This document shows positions 53,648 to 62,442 of a stretch of 64,000 bases of DNA, one piece after another (the first letter of the stretch is position 1; every line of letters starts with the position of its first letter). The DNA lies in contig CAWJEE010000009.1 of assembly GCA_963841815.1 (NCBI GenBank), forward strand, positions 62,001-126,000, written 5' to 3'. Under the pieces are notes generated by a model. The model did no database searches. It was not told where the DNA came from and saw only the letters and a list, made by a program, of their open reading frames with translations. The position numbers and the translations under genes are program-made. Origin of the DNA: JAOUJD01 sp963841815 (GTDB lineage Bacteria; Pseudomonadota; Gammaproteobacteria; Burkholderiales; Burkholderiaceae_F).

Positions 53648-54409
53648 CTACCGGGTGCTGGGCAACCGATCGCGCGCGATCTTCGCGGCTTCGGTGTCCG
53701 GAAACTCCTTGATGATCCGGGTCAGCGTCGCGTTCGCCGACTTGCGGTCGCCGAGTTGCACCTGGCTCTCGGCCATCGACAGCAGCGCGTCGGGCACGCG
53801 CGGCGAGTCGGCGTAACGCTCGACCAGCGTGCGGTGCGCGGCGATCGCGGACTTGTAGTCCTTGATCGCGTAATGCGCGCTGCCGATCCAGTACTGCGCA
53901 GCCGGCGCGTAGGCCGACGCGGGATAGCGTGCGACGAACTGCTGGAAGCCCGGCAGCGACCCCTTGAAGTCGCCCGCGCGGAACTGCGCCAGCGGGCCTT
54001 CGTAGGCGGCGAGTTCGGCCCGGTCGACCGCCGCGGAGCGTCCATCGACGGTGATGCTCTGCGGCTCCATCTTCTTCAGCCGCGCATCGAGGTCGGCGTA
54101 CAGGTCGCGATTGCGCTTCTGCAGCGTGGCCACTTCGTTGGTCAGCGTCTCCACCTGCCCGCGCAGGCGCGCGTTCTCCTGGCGCAGCGATTCGAGCTGG
54201 TTCACCAGTTCGAGCTGGTTGCGCTGCGCGCTCTCCATCCGGTCCAGCCGCGCGGTCACTTCGGTTTCGCGCTGCTGCAGCACCCTGATCTGCTCGCGGA
54301 TCTGCAGGATCGCCTTGCGCGCCTCGTCGTCACCCCCGAAGAGCTGCGCGTGGGCGGGCAGCGCGGTCGACAAAGCCAGGGCAACAGCGACGAGCGTTCG
54401 AACAAGCAT
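53648..54409 (-). CDS. cpoB: Tol-Pal system coordinator of division CpoB (YbgF)
   Basis: A 253-residue periplasmic protein. The signal peptide (MLVRTLVAVALALSTALPAH) ends at AHAQLF. A coiled-coil N-domain (residues about 30-105) trimerises. The C-terminal TPR part (FQQFVARYPASAYAPAAQYW, AIAAHRTLVERYADSPRVPD) matches the cell-division coordinator. It links Tol-Pal with peptidoglycan synthesis. Last gene of the tol operon, 156 bases after pal with a paired-hairpin repeat in the gap. Confidence 0.93.
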   Translation of the reverse strand: MLVRTLVAVALALSTALPAHAQLFGGDDEARKAILQIREQIRVLQQRETEVTARLDRMESAQRNQLELVNQLESLRQENARLRGQVETLTNEVATLQKRNRDLYADLDARLKKMEPQSITVDGRSAAVDRAELAAYEGPLAQFRAGDFKGSLPGFQQFVARYPASAYAPAAQYWIGSAHYAIKDYKSAIAAHRTLVERYADSPRVPDALLSMAESQVQLGDRKSANATLTRIIKEFPDTEAAKIARDRLPSTR

Positions 54410-54471
54410 GGGTCCCTCCAGATGCGACGAGGCGACCGCACGGCGGTCGCCTCTTCCTTGCCTTTGTGAAG

Positions 54472-54560
54472 GGACGAGCGCCCGGCCGCTCCGAAGCTCG
54501 TCCCTCTAACTAGTCGCTGCGAGTGCACGTGCGAGCCGAAGGCTCGCGTACACGAGCAGC
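54472..54560 (-). repeat. Paired-hairpin intergenic repeat, copy 3
   Basis: On the minus strand, after the pal stop, hairpin 1 carries GTGTACGCGAGCC and GGCTCGCACGTGC around TTC. The linker GCGACTAGTTAG follows. Hairpin 2 is GGGACGAGC/GCTCGTCCC with GCTTCGGAGCGGCCG in its loop (complement at 54483-54497). An extra inverted repeat (GGCGACCGC/GCGGTCGCC, near 54431-54451) lies between it and cpoB. Confidence 0.8.
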
Positions 54561-54565
54561 GCCTG

Positions 54566-55120
54566 CTACTTGTAAACGATGTCCGCCCGCCGGTTCTGCG
54601 CCCAGGCTTCCTCGTTCGAGCCCATCGCCCGCGGCTTCTCCTTGCCGAAGCTCACCGTCTCGATCTGCGAATCCGTCGCGCCGAGCAGCATCAGGCGCTG
54701 CTTGACCGCTTCCGCGCGCTTCTGCCCGAGCGCGAGGTTGTACTCGCGGCCGCCGCGTTCATCCGTGTTGCCCTCGATCACGATGCGGCGGTTCTTCGTC
54801 GACGCCAGGTACTTGCCGTGCGCCTCGACGACCGGCTGGAACTCGCTCTTGACGACGAAGCTGTCGAAGTCGAAGAACACGCTCTTCTTGTAGAGCGGGC
54901 TATTCGGGTCGTTGAACGGGTCGACGCCGCGCGCGGACTGTGCGTCCACCGGCGCCACGGCGCGCGGGTCCGTTCCGGCGCCCGTCGACTGGCCGTCCGC
55001 GGACGCATCGGTGATCGGCGCGGGCTTCTGCTCGTCCAGGTTGACGGACGAGCAGCCGGCTAGAACGAAGGCGAAGACGGTGCCGGCCATGACGGCGCGT
55101 GCGAGGCGATGAATGTTCAT
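54566..55120 (-). CDS. pal: Peptidoglycan-associated lipoprotein
   Basis: A 184-residue outer-membrane lipoprotein. The lipobox is LAGC with Cys23. The OmpA-like domain shows SVFFDFDSFVVKSEFQPVVE and NTDERGGREYNLALGQKRAE, the peptidoglycan-binding motif, and ends NRRADIVYK. The start at 55120 lies 14 bases after the tolB stop. Together with TolB it anchors the outer membrane to the wall. Confidence 0.96.
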   Translation of the reverse strand: MNIHRLARAVMAGTVFAFVLAGCSSVNLDEQKPAPITDASADGQSTGAGTDPRAVAPVDAQSARGVDPFNDPNSPLYKKSVFFDFDSFVVKSEFQPVVEAHGKYLASTKNRRIVIEGNTDERGGREYNLALGQKRAEAVKQRLMLLGATDSQIETVSFGKEKPRAMGSNEEAWAQNRRADIVYK

Positions 55121-55134
55121 GTGTTCCTCCTGAC

Positions 55135-56430
55135 TTACTTGATGAACGGTCCCCAGGTCGGCTCCCGGATGTCGCCGCTCGGACCCGACAGCCGCGTGCG
55201 AACGCGGCCGTCGACCGAAGCGGACGCCAGGATGCCGCGCCCGTTGACTTCGGTCGCATACAGAAGCATGCGGCCGTTCGGGGCAAAGCTCGGTGATTCG
55301 TCGCGCACGGTATCGGTGACCGGCGTCTCCTGGCCGCTGGCCAGGTCGAGCACGTGCACCTTGAACTGGCCGCCGCGGCGTCCGACATACGCCAGCAGCT
55401 TGCCGTCGGGGCTCAGGCGCGGGCTGATGTTGTAGTCGCCGTTGAAGGTGACGCGCTGCGCGCCGCCGCCGTTGGCCGGCATCCGGTAGACCTGCGGCCC
55501 GCCGCCGCGGTCCGACGTGAAATAGATCGACTGGCCGTCGGGGCTGAAGCTCGGCTCGGTGTCGATGCCGCTCGAGGTGGTCAGGCGGCGCACGTTGCCG
55601 CCGTCGGCGTTCATCAGGAACACCTGCGAGTTGCCTTCGCGGGTCAGCGTGACCGCGAGCGTCTTGCCGTCGGGCGACCAGCCTGGCGCGCTGTTGGAGC
55701 CGCGGAAGTTCGCGACCGCCTTGCGCGCGCCGGTCGCGACCGTGTGCACGTAGACGACGGGCTTGCCGGTTTCGAACGACACGTAGGCGAGCCGCGTACC
55801 GTCGGGCGACCACGCCGGCGAGATGATCGGCTCACGCGAGCGCAGGGCCGACTGCGGGTTCGCGCCGTCGGCGTCGGCGATGTGCAGCTCCCACGAGTTG
55901 CGCGAGGTCTGCACGACGTACGCGATGCGGGTCGCGAACACGCCGCGCTCGCCGGTGAGCTTCTCGTAGATGCGGTCGGCGATGCGATGCGCCGTCAGGC
56001 GCAGGTCGGACGCCGGGCTCACGTACGACAGCCCGTCGAGCTGGCCCTGCCGGATCGTGTCGAGCAGGCGGAAGCGGACGTCGAAGCGGCCGTCGGCCAG
56101 CCGCGTCACGCTGCCGATCGCGAGCGCATCGGCGCCGCGCGACTTCCAGTCGGGCAGCGAGACGGCGGCGTTCTCGGGAATCGACGCAGAGCCCGCATCG
56201 ACGATGCGGAACAGGCCGCTGCGCGCGAGATCGGCGCGCACCACGGACTCGATCTCCACCGGCACCTGGCCGTCGCGCGCGAACGGCGCGATCGCGATCG
56301 GGAACTGCTGGCTGCCGACGCCCGTGATCTCCACGCGCAGCTGCGCGAGGGACACGGCGGGGAGGGAGACGAGCGCCGCGCACACGGAGCGGCGCACGGC
56401 AGACGGTCGATCGATGGTGGTTTCCGTCAT
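55135..56430 (-). CDS. tolB: Tol-Pal system beta-propeller protein TolB
   Basis: A 431-residue periplasmic protein. The signal peptide ends near SLAQL. The N-terminal alpha/beta domain is followed by a six-bladed propeller with repeats such as PAWSPDGTRLAYVSFETGKP, GWSPDGKTLAVTLTREGN and PSFSPDGQSIYFTSDRGGG. Five SPDG-type repeats are visible. It is normally essential for outer-membrane integrity. It lies 100 bases after tolA. Confidence 0.96.
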   Translation of the reverse strand: MTETTIDRPSAVRRSVCAALVSLPAVSLAQLRVEITGVGSQQFPIAIAPFARDGQVPVEIESVVRADLARSGLFRIVDAGSASIPENAAVSLPDWKSRGADALAIGSVTRLADGRFDVRFRLLDTIRQGQLDGLSYVSPASDLRLTAHRIADRIYEKLTGERGVFATRIAYVVQTSRNSWELHIADADGANPQSALRSREPIISPAWSPDGTRLAYVSFETGKPVVYVHTVATGARKAVANFRGSNSAPGWSPDGKTLAVTLTREGNSQVFLMNADGGNVRRLTTSSGIDTEPSFSPDGQSIYFTSDRGGGPQVYRMPANGGGAQRVTFNGDYNISPRLSPDGKLLAYVGRRGGQFKVHVLDLASGQETPVTDTVRDESPSFAPNGRMLLYATEVNGRGILASASVDGRVRTRLSGPSGDIREPTWGPFIK

Positions 56431-56530
56431 CGGGGGTCGAGTATAGACAGGGCGAAACCGCGATTCTCCCTCGGCGCTGACTTAAACGCGCGACGACGGA
56501 TGATGGGGTTACGACGTACGCACGAAGGGC

Positions 56531-57478
56531 TCAACGCGTGTCGACCGGGTCAAAGCTGAGCCGCAGCGAGCGCGGCATCGCGCCTTCCCTTGGCCGCGGG
56601 AAGGGCTCGCAGCGGCGGATGGCGCGCTCGACCGCCTGGTCGAACGAGGCCAGTCCGCTCGCCTGCAGCAACCTGGGGGCCGTCGCCTGCTCGCCGGTCG
56701 GCAGCAACTGCACCTCGAACTCGGCCACGTACTGCTTGGGCTTCACGCCGTCGGGAACGTTGAAGACGATGTGGGGCCGGATGCAGCCCACGACCTGTCC
56801 CTCGTAGCCGCGCGGCATGCCACCGCCGCTGGTCACGCCCGTGGCGCTGGCGCCGGTTCCGGTGCTGCCTGCCGGTCCGCCCGCGGCCGCGGCGATCCGC
56901 TGCAGCTCCTGCTCGCGTCGCTTCTCGGCGGCGCGCGCCTGCGCCGCCTCGGCTTTCGCAGCGGCCGCCTTCGCGGCTTCCGCTTTCGCCGCTTCGGCCT
57001 TCGCGGCCTCGGCTTTCGCGGCCGCGCGCTTCTCCGCTTCCACCTTCTTCGGATCGGGCTTCGGCGGCTCGACCTTCTTCGGCGGCTCCGGCTTCTTCTT
57101 CTGCTCGACGACGATGTCGGCCTTGCGCTCGGGCTCGGGCGCCGGCCTGGGCTCGACCTTTGGCGGCGGAGGCGGCGGCGTGGGCTCGACGATCGGCGGC
57201 GCCGGAGGCGGCGTGGGTTCGACGATCGGCGCTGGGACTGGGGCCGGGGCCGGAGCGGTCGCTGGGGCCGGGGCGGCCGCCGGCGCCGCCGCGGGAAAGC
57301 CCGACCACAGCTCGGCGCTGATGGTGCCGGCCGGCTCCGTCTTCCAGCGCACCACGAAGGCGATCGCAAAGAACAGCAGCGCGTGCGCGAAGAGCGACAG
57401 TGCGAAGGCCGGCGCGGTGCCCTTCTCCGGCGCGTGCCAGTGGAGCCTTCGTCGGTCGGTGATCGCCGGTGCGGTCAT
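56531..57478 (-). CDS. tolA: Tol-Pal energy transducer TolA
   Basis: A 315-residue inner-membrane protein. One N-terminal membrane helix (FALSLFAHALLFFAIAFVV) is followed by a Pro-rich stretch (residues about 70-115), then a long Lys/Ala/Glu helix with KAEAAKAEAAKAEAAK-type repeats. The C-terminal TonB_C-like domain is QVVGCIRPHIVFNVPDGVKP onward. It spans the periplasm to link TolQR with TolB-Pal. The start abuts the tolR stop. Confidence 0.94.
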   Translation of the reverse strand: MTAPAITDRRRLHWHAPEKGTAPAFALSLFAHALLFFAIAFVVRWKTEPAGTISAELWSGFPAAAPAAAPAPATAPAPAPVPAPIVEPTPPPAPPIVEPTPPPPPPKVEPRPAPEPERKADIVVEQKKKPEPPKKVEPPKPDPKKVEAEKRAAAKAEAAKAEAAKAEAAKAAAAKAEAAQARAAEKRREQELQRIAAAAGGPAGSTGTGASATGVTSGGGMPRGYEGQVVGCIRPHIVFNVPDGVKPKQYVAEFEVQLLPTGEQATAPRLLQASGLASFDQAVERAIRRCEPFPRPREGAMPRSLRLSFDPVDTR

Positions 57479-57910
57479 TCAGCGCTGGCTGACTTCGACC
57501 AGGAGCCCGACCCGCTCGATGCCCGCCTTCTGCAGCTCGCTCATCACCTTGAGGATCGCCTCGTACTTCGCCTGCCTGTCGCCTTCGATGACGACGGGCG
57601 TCTGCGGGTTCCCGCCCTGCCGCTGGCGAACGGCGTTGACGAGCTCGCCCGGGGCGACGCTCTGCTCGCGCTTCGTCGCGTCGATCAACGAGACCCGGCC
57701 ATCGGACCGCACGATGATCCGCACCGGGAGATCGCCCTTCTGCTGCCCGGCCTTGGCGACCGACGGCAGGTTGACGATGCTCGGGTTCACGAACGGCGCG
57801 GCCACCATCAGGATGACGACGAGCACCAGCATCACGTCGACATACGGCACGACGTTGATCTCCGCCATCATCCGGCGGCGGCGACCCGAGCGGCGACCGA
57901 CCAGCGCCAC
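57479..57910 (-). CDS. tolR: Tol-Pal protein TolR
   Basis: About 143 residues. An ExbD/TolR proton-channel subunit: MMAEINVVPYVDVMLVLVVI holds the N-terminal helix with the critical Asp (YVDVML). The C-terminal periplasmic domain (VVIEGDRQAKYEAILKVM) is typical. The GTG at 57910 lies 2 bases after the tolQ stop and is preferred because no suitable ATG precedes the membrane helix. Confidence 0.93.
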   Translation of the reverse strand: MALVGRRSGRRRRMMAEINVVPYVDVMLVLVVILMVAAPFVNPSIVNLPSVAKAGQQKGDLPVRIIVRSDGRVSLIDATKREQSVAPGELVNAVRQRQGGNPQTPVVIEGDRQAKYEAILKVMSELQKAGIERVGLLVEVSQR

Positions 57911-57912
57911 GG

Positions 57913-58580
57913 TCAGGTCCTTTGCCGCTGCAGGATGTTCAGGAACTCTTCCATGAAGCTCTCGAAGCGGTTCGCGAGGCGGTCGATGTCGTTTGCGAAG
58001 CGGTTGTAGGCGACGACCGCGGGAATCGCCGCGAACAGGCCGATCGCGGTCGCCACCAGCGCCTCGGCGATGCCCGGCGCGACGCTCGCCAGGTTCGCCT
58101 GCTGCAGGTTCGACAGTCCGGTGAACGCGTGCATGATTCCCCACACGGTGCCGAACAGCCCGATGTACGGGCTGACCGAACCCACCGAAGCGAGGAAGTT
58201 GAGGCGCGCCTCCAGCCCGTCCATCTCGCGCTGGTACGAAGCGCGCATGGCCCGGCGCGCGCCGTCGAGCGTCGCCTGCGCGTCGCCGCGGCCGCGCAGC
58301 TTCAGGTACTCGCTCATGCCCGCCTCGAAGATGCGCTCCTGCACGCCGGACTTGCGGCGCGGATTCGACGCCTGCTGGTAGAGCTGCGACAGCTCGGCGC
58401 CGCCCCAGAACTGCCGCTCGAACTCCTCGGTCTCGCGCTTGGCGCGCCTGATCGCGAAGCCCTTCTGGAAGATCGCCGTCCACGAGGCGATCGACAGCAG
58501 CGCGAGCAGCAGCATCACGAACTGGACGACGACGGTCGCCTTCGTCATCAGCGTGAGAATCGAGAGGTCGGCAGTCGGTG

Positions 58581-58584
<4 letters not shown>
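57913..58584 (-). CDS. tolQ: Tol-Pal protein TolQ
   Basis: A 223-residue proton-channel subunit with three membrane helices. SIASWTAIFQKGFAIRRAKR follows helix 1; SPYIGLFGTVWGIMHAFTGL and IAEALVATAIGLFAAIPAVV are the conserved MotA/TolQ helices. The ATG at 58584 overlaps the ybgC stop (ATGA). It energises TolA with TolR using the proton-motive force. Confidence 0.95.
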
Positions 58585-59009
<425 letters not shown>

Positions 59010-59037
59010 TGAGAGTCGAAATATTTTGTTGCCGCGC

Positions 59038-59098
59038 AGTATAGAGGCGCGCGACTGGCGCGCGGCTCACGCGGAGGCGGTCGTCCGTCCCCTACAAT
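59038..59098. promoter_or_regulatory. Divergent -10-like boxes between ybgC and the peptide-importer gene
   Basis: A minus-strand TATACT (59043-59038) is placed to serve the tol operon, about 30 bases before ybgC. A plus-strand TACAAT (59093-59098) could serve the importer gene that starts at 59205. No convincing -35 boxes are seen at either, as is common in GC-rich promoters. Confidence 0.4.
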
Positions 59099-59204
59099 CG
59101 CGCGCCTCGTTGGCCAGGCTCAGTGGCCAGATCATCGCGGGCCATGAAGCCGCGGCACGCCAGACCCCGACCGGGGAACGGCGCAAGGGAAGGATGTTGG
59201 GGTC

Positions 59205-61451
59205 GTGACTGCGGTCGAGTCAGTGTTGCCGAGATGGTCGATCGCGGTGGTCGGCGCGCTGCTCATCGCACTCACCGGCTGCGACCGGATCACGAACAGC
59301 CCCCACCCCGCCGGTGCCGAGGCGACGAACACCTTCTTCACCGCGTTCCAGGAGCGGTCGCCCAAGTACCTCGACCCGACGGCGTCGTACTCGATCGACG
59401 AGACGCCGTACACGTACTCGATCTACGAGCCGCTCTATCGCTTCCACTACCTCAAGCGGCCGTACGAGGTCGTGCCGCGCGCGGCGGAACGCGTGGTCGA
59501 GCCGCGCTACTACGACAAGGCCGGGCGCGAACTGCCGGCCGACGCGCCGGGCGACCAGGTCGCGGAGGCGGTCTACGACATCCCGCTGCGCAAGGGGATC
59601 CGCTTCGCGCCGCACCCGGCGTTCGCGCGCGACGCGACCGGCCAGTACCTGCACCACGACCTGACCGCGGCGCAGACGGCCGACAAGCGCACGCCCTTCG
59701 ACTTCCCGCAGACGGGCACCCGCGAACTGACCGCGCACGACTACGTCTACGCCTTCAGGCGACTCGCCACCACGCGGATCAAGTCGCCGTCGTTTTCGAC
59801 CTTCGCCGACCACGTCGTGGGATTGAAGGAGTACGGCGACAAGATCGCCGCGTTCGACAAGGAATTGCGCGCGACGGTCGACCCGGCCAGCCGCGACCTG
59901 CCCTTCCTCGACTTCCGCAAGGTCGACCTCGCGGGCGTGCAGGCGCTCGACGATCACACGCTGCGCGTCCGCCTGAACGGCAAGTACCCGCAGTTCAAGT
60001 ACTGGCTGACGATGGTGTTCACGGCACCGGTGCCGTGGGAGGCCGACAAGTTCTACGCGCAGCCCGGGTTCAACGAGAAGAACCTGTCGCTCAACTACTG
60101 GCCGGTCGGCACCGGGCCGTACATGCTGACCGAGTACCAGGAGAACCGGCGCCATGTGCTCGAGCGCAACCCGAACTTCGGGGGCGAGACGTATCCGTGC
60201 GAAGGCGAGGCCGCCGACCGTGCCGCGAAGCTGCTGGACGACTGCGGCAAGCCGCTGCCGCTGATCGACCGCGTCGTCTTCAACATCGAGAAGGAGAGAA
60301 TCCCGCTAAAGGCGAAGTTCATGCAGGGCTACTACGACAACCCGGAGATCTATCGCTTCGACTGGCTCCAGGACCTCGAGTACGACGTCAGGAACTCCGA
60401 CCAGGTCGCGAAGTTGTTCCGCGACCGCGGCATCCAGATGCCGCGCACGCTCGAGATCTCCAACTGGTACGTCGGGTTCAACTGGCTCGATCCCGTCGTC
60501 GGCAAGGGCAGGACGCCCGAAGAGCAGGTGCGCAACCGCAAGCTGCGGCAGGCGCTGTCGATCGCCGTCGACTGGGAAGAGTTCGTCCGCGTGTTCGAAA
60601 GCAAGGCGGCGGGCGAGCCGGCAATGGGCCCGGTGCCGCCAGGCGTCTTCGGCTTCCGGCCTGAGGCGATCAACCGGGTTGTCTACGACGTCGTTGACGG
60701 CAAGCCGAAGCGCAAGTCGATCGAGGAAGCGAAGCGGCTGCTCGCGGAAGCCGGCTACCCGGACGGGCGCGACGCCAAGTCCGGCCGGCCGCTGGTGCTG
60801 AACTACGACTACCAGCGCGCGCTGACGCCGGAGCTGAAGGCCGAAGTCGAGTGGATGGCGCGCCAGTTCGCGAAGATCAACGTGCAACTGGAGATCCGGG
60901 CCACCGACTACAACCGCTTCCAGGAGAAGGCCGAGAAAGGTTCGCTGCAGGTGTTCTGGTGGGGCTGGTTCGCCGACTACCCGGACGCGGAGAACTTCAT
61001 GTTTCTTCTCTACGGCCCGAACTCCAAGGCGCTGACCGGCGGCAACGGCGAGAACGCGTCCAACTACAGCAATCCGGAATTCGACAAGCTGTTCGACGAG
61101 CTGAAGTACCTCGACGACGGCAAGCGCAAGCAGCAGGTGATCGACCGGATGGTCGCGATCACGCAGCAGGACGCCCCGTGGACGTTCGGCTACAACCCGT
61201 ACGCCGGGTCGGTGAGCCACCAGTGGGTCGGCAACGTGAAGCCCGGGCCGCTGGTCAACGAACGGCTGATGTACATGAAGGTCGACCCGGCGCTGCGCGC
61301 GGCGAAGATCGCCGAGTGGAACCGCCCGGTCTGGTGGCCGGTCGCGCTGATGGCGCTGGCGCTCGTCGTCGCCGTGCTGCCCGCGTTCCGCGCGTGGAAG
61401 CGCCGCGAGCGCGAAACGGCGGGCCGCCGGCTCGCGAACGGGGCGCGCTGA
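59205..61451 (+). CDS. Peptide-type ABC transporter substrate-binding lipoprotein with C-terminal membrane helix
   Basis: A 748-residue SBP_bac_5 (OppA/DppA-like) protein. The lipobox LIALTGC gives Cys26. The binding domain includes LSLNYWPVGTGPYMLTEYQE and WWGWFADYPDAENFMFLLYG, typical of peptide-binding proteins. It is about 200 residues longer than usual and ends with a hydrophobic helix (WWPVALMALALVVAVLPAF) and a basic tail, so it may be anchored at both ends. The GTG at 59205 is the only suitable start; the ribosome-binding site is weak. Two permease genes follow immediately. Confidence 0.87.
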   Translation: MTAVESVLPRWSIAVVGALLIALTGCDRITNSPHPAGAEATNTFFTAFQERSPKYLDPTASYSIDETPYTYSIYEPLYRFHYLKRPYEVVPRAAERVVEPRYYDKAGRELPADAPGDQVAEAVYDIPLRKGIRFAPHPAFARDATGQYLHHDLTAAQTADKRTPFDFPQTGTRELTAHDYVYAFRRLATTRIKSPSFSTFADHVVGLKEYGDKIAAFDKELRATVDPASRDLPFLDFRKVDLAGVQALDDHTLRVRLNGKYPQFKYWLTMVFTAPVPWEADKFYAQPGFNEKNLSLNYWPVGTGPYMLTEYQENRRHVLERNPNFGGETYPCEGEAADRAAKLLDDCGKPLPLIDRVVFNIEKERIPLKAKFMQGYYDNPEIYRFDWLQDLEYDVRNSDQVAKLFRDRGIQMPRTLEISNWYVGFNWLDPVVGKGRTPEEQVRNRKLRQALSIAVDWEEFVRVFESKAAGEPAMGPVPPGVFGFRPEAINRVVYDVVDGKPKRKSIEEAKRLLAEAGYPDGRDAKSGRPLVLNYDYQRALTPELKAEVEWMARQFAKINVQLEIRATDYNRFQEKAEKGSLQVFWWGWFADYPDAENFMFLLYGPNSKALTGGNGENASNYSNPEFDKLFDELKYLDDGKRKQQVIDRMVAITQQDAPWTFGYNPYAGSVSHQWVGNVKPGPLVNERLMYMKVDPALRAAKIAEWNRPVWWPVALMALALVVAVLPAFRAWKRRERETAGRRLANGAR

Positions 61452-61452
61452 C

Positions 61453-62430
61453 GTGGCCGGCTACATCGTCCGGCGCTGCCTCTACGCGGTCCTGATCCTC
61501 GTCGGCGTCAACCTGCTGACGTTCACGCTCTTCTTCGCGGTCAACTCCCCGGACAACATCGCGCGGCTCAACATCGGCGGCAAGCGCGTCACCGCCGATG
61601 CGATCGAGAAGTGGAAGGCGGAGCACGGCTACGACAAGCCGCTGTGGTTCAACGCCGCCGAGCCGGGCGCGCGCAGGATCACGAACACGATCTTCCACGA
61701 CCGCTCGCTGCGCCTGTTCACGCTCGACTTCGGTTCCAGCGACAGCGGCCGCGACATCCGCCACGAGGTCGGCACGCGCATCCAGGCGAGCCTCGCGCTC
61801 GCCGCGCCGATGCTGCTGCTGACCGTGTTCGTCAGCATCGCGTTCTCGCTGCTGCTGGTGTTCTTCCGCGCCAGCTACCTCGACTTCTGGGGCACGGTGC
61901 TGTGCGTCGTGATGATGTCGATCTCGAGCCTGTTCTACATCATCATGGCGCAGTGGCTGTTCGGGAAGACGCTGAAGCTCGTTCCGCTGTCGGGCTTCGT
62001 GCCGGGACTGGACCTCGTCAAGTTCCTCGCGCTGCCGCTGATTGTCGGCATCGTGTTCCAGCTCGGCTCCGAGGCGCGCCTGTTCCGCGCCATCCTGCTC
62101 GAGGAAACCAGCAAGGACTACGTGCGCACGGCGCGGGCCAAGGGCCTGTCCGAGGCGGTCGTGCTGTTCCGCCACGTGCTGCGCAACGCCTGGCTGCCGG
62201 TGCTGACGCACGTGGGCGCGCTGCTGCCGTACGCGTTCCTCGGCTCCATCGTGTTCGAGTCGTTCTTCGGCATCCCGGGCCTCGGCACCTACGTGATCGA
62301 GGCGATCGGCGGCCAGGACTTCGCCATCGTGCACACGATGGTGTTCCTCGGCTCGCTGCTGTACATCGTCGCCTACCTGCTGACGGACATCGCCTACACG
62401 TTCGTCGATCCGCGCGTGCGGCTCACCTAG
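61453..62430 (+). CDS. Peptide-type ABC transporter permease, DppB-like
   Basis: A 325-residue membrane protein. The N-terminus YIVRRCLYAVLILVGVNLLT is typical of OppB/DppB. The EAA loop is RTARAKGLSEAVVLFRHVLR, and the final part includes FESFFGIPGLGTYVIEAIGG. It starts one base after the substrate-binding gene stop. With the next gene it forms the import channel. The GTG at 61453 is the start. Confidence 0.92.
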   Translation: MAGYIVRRCLYAVLILVGVNLLTFTLFFAVNSPDNIARLNIGGKRVTADAIEKWKAEHGYDKPLWFNAAEPGARRITNTIFHDRSLRLFTLDFGSSDSGRDIRHEVGTRIQASLALAAPMLLLTVFVSIAFSLLLVFFRASYLDFWGTVLCVVMMSISSLFYIIMAQWLFGKTLKLVPLSGFVPGLDLVKFLALPLIVGIVFQLGSEARLFRAILLEETSKDYVRTARAKGLSEAVVLFRHVLRNAWLPVLTHVGALLPYAFLGSIVFESFFGIPGLGTYVIEAIGGQDFAIVHTMVFLGSLLYIVAYLLTDIAYTFVDPRVRLT

Positions 62431-62442
62431 GAAGGCGCGCAG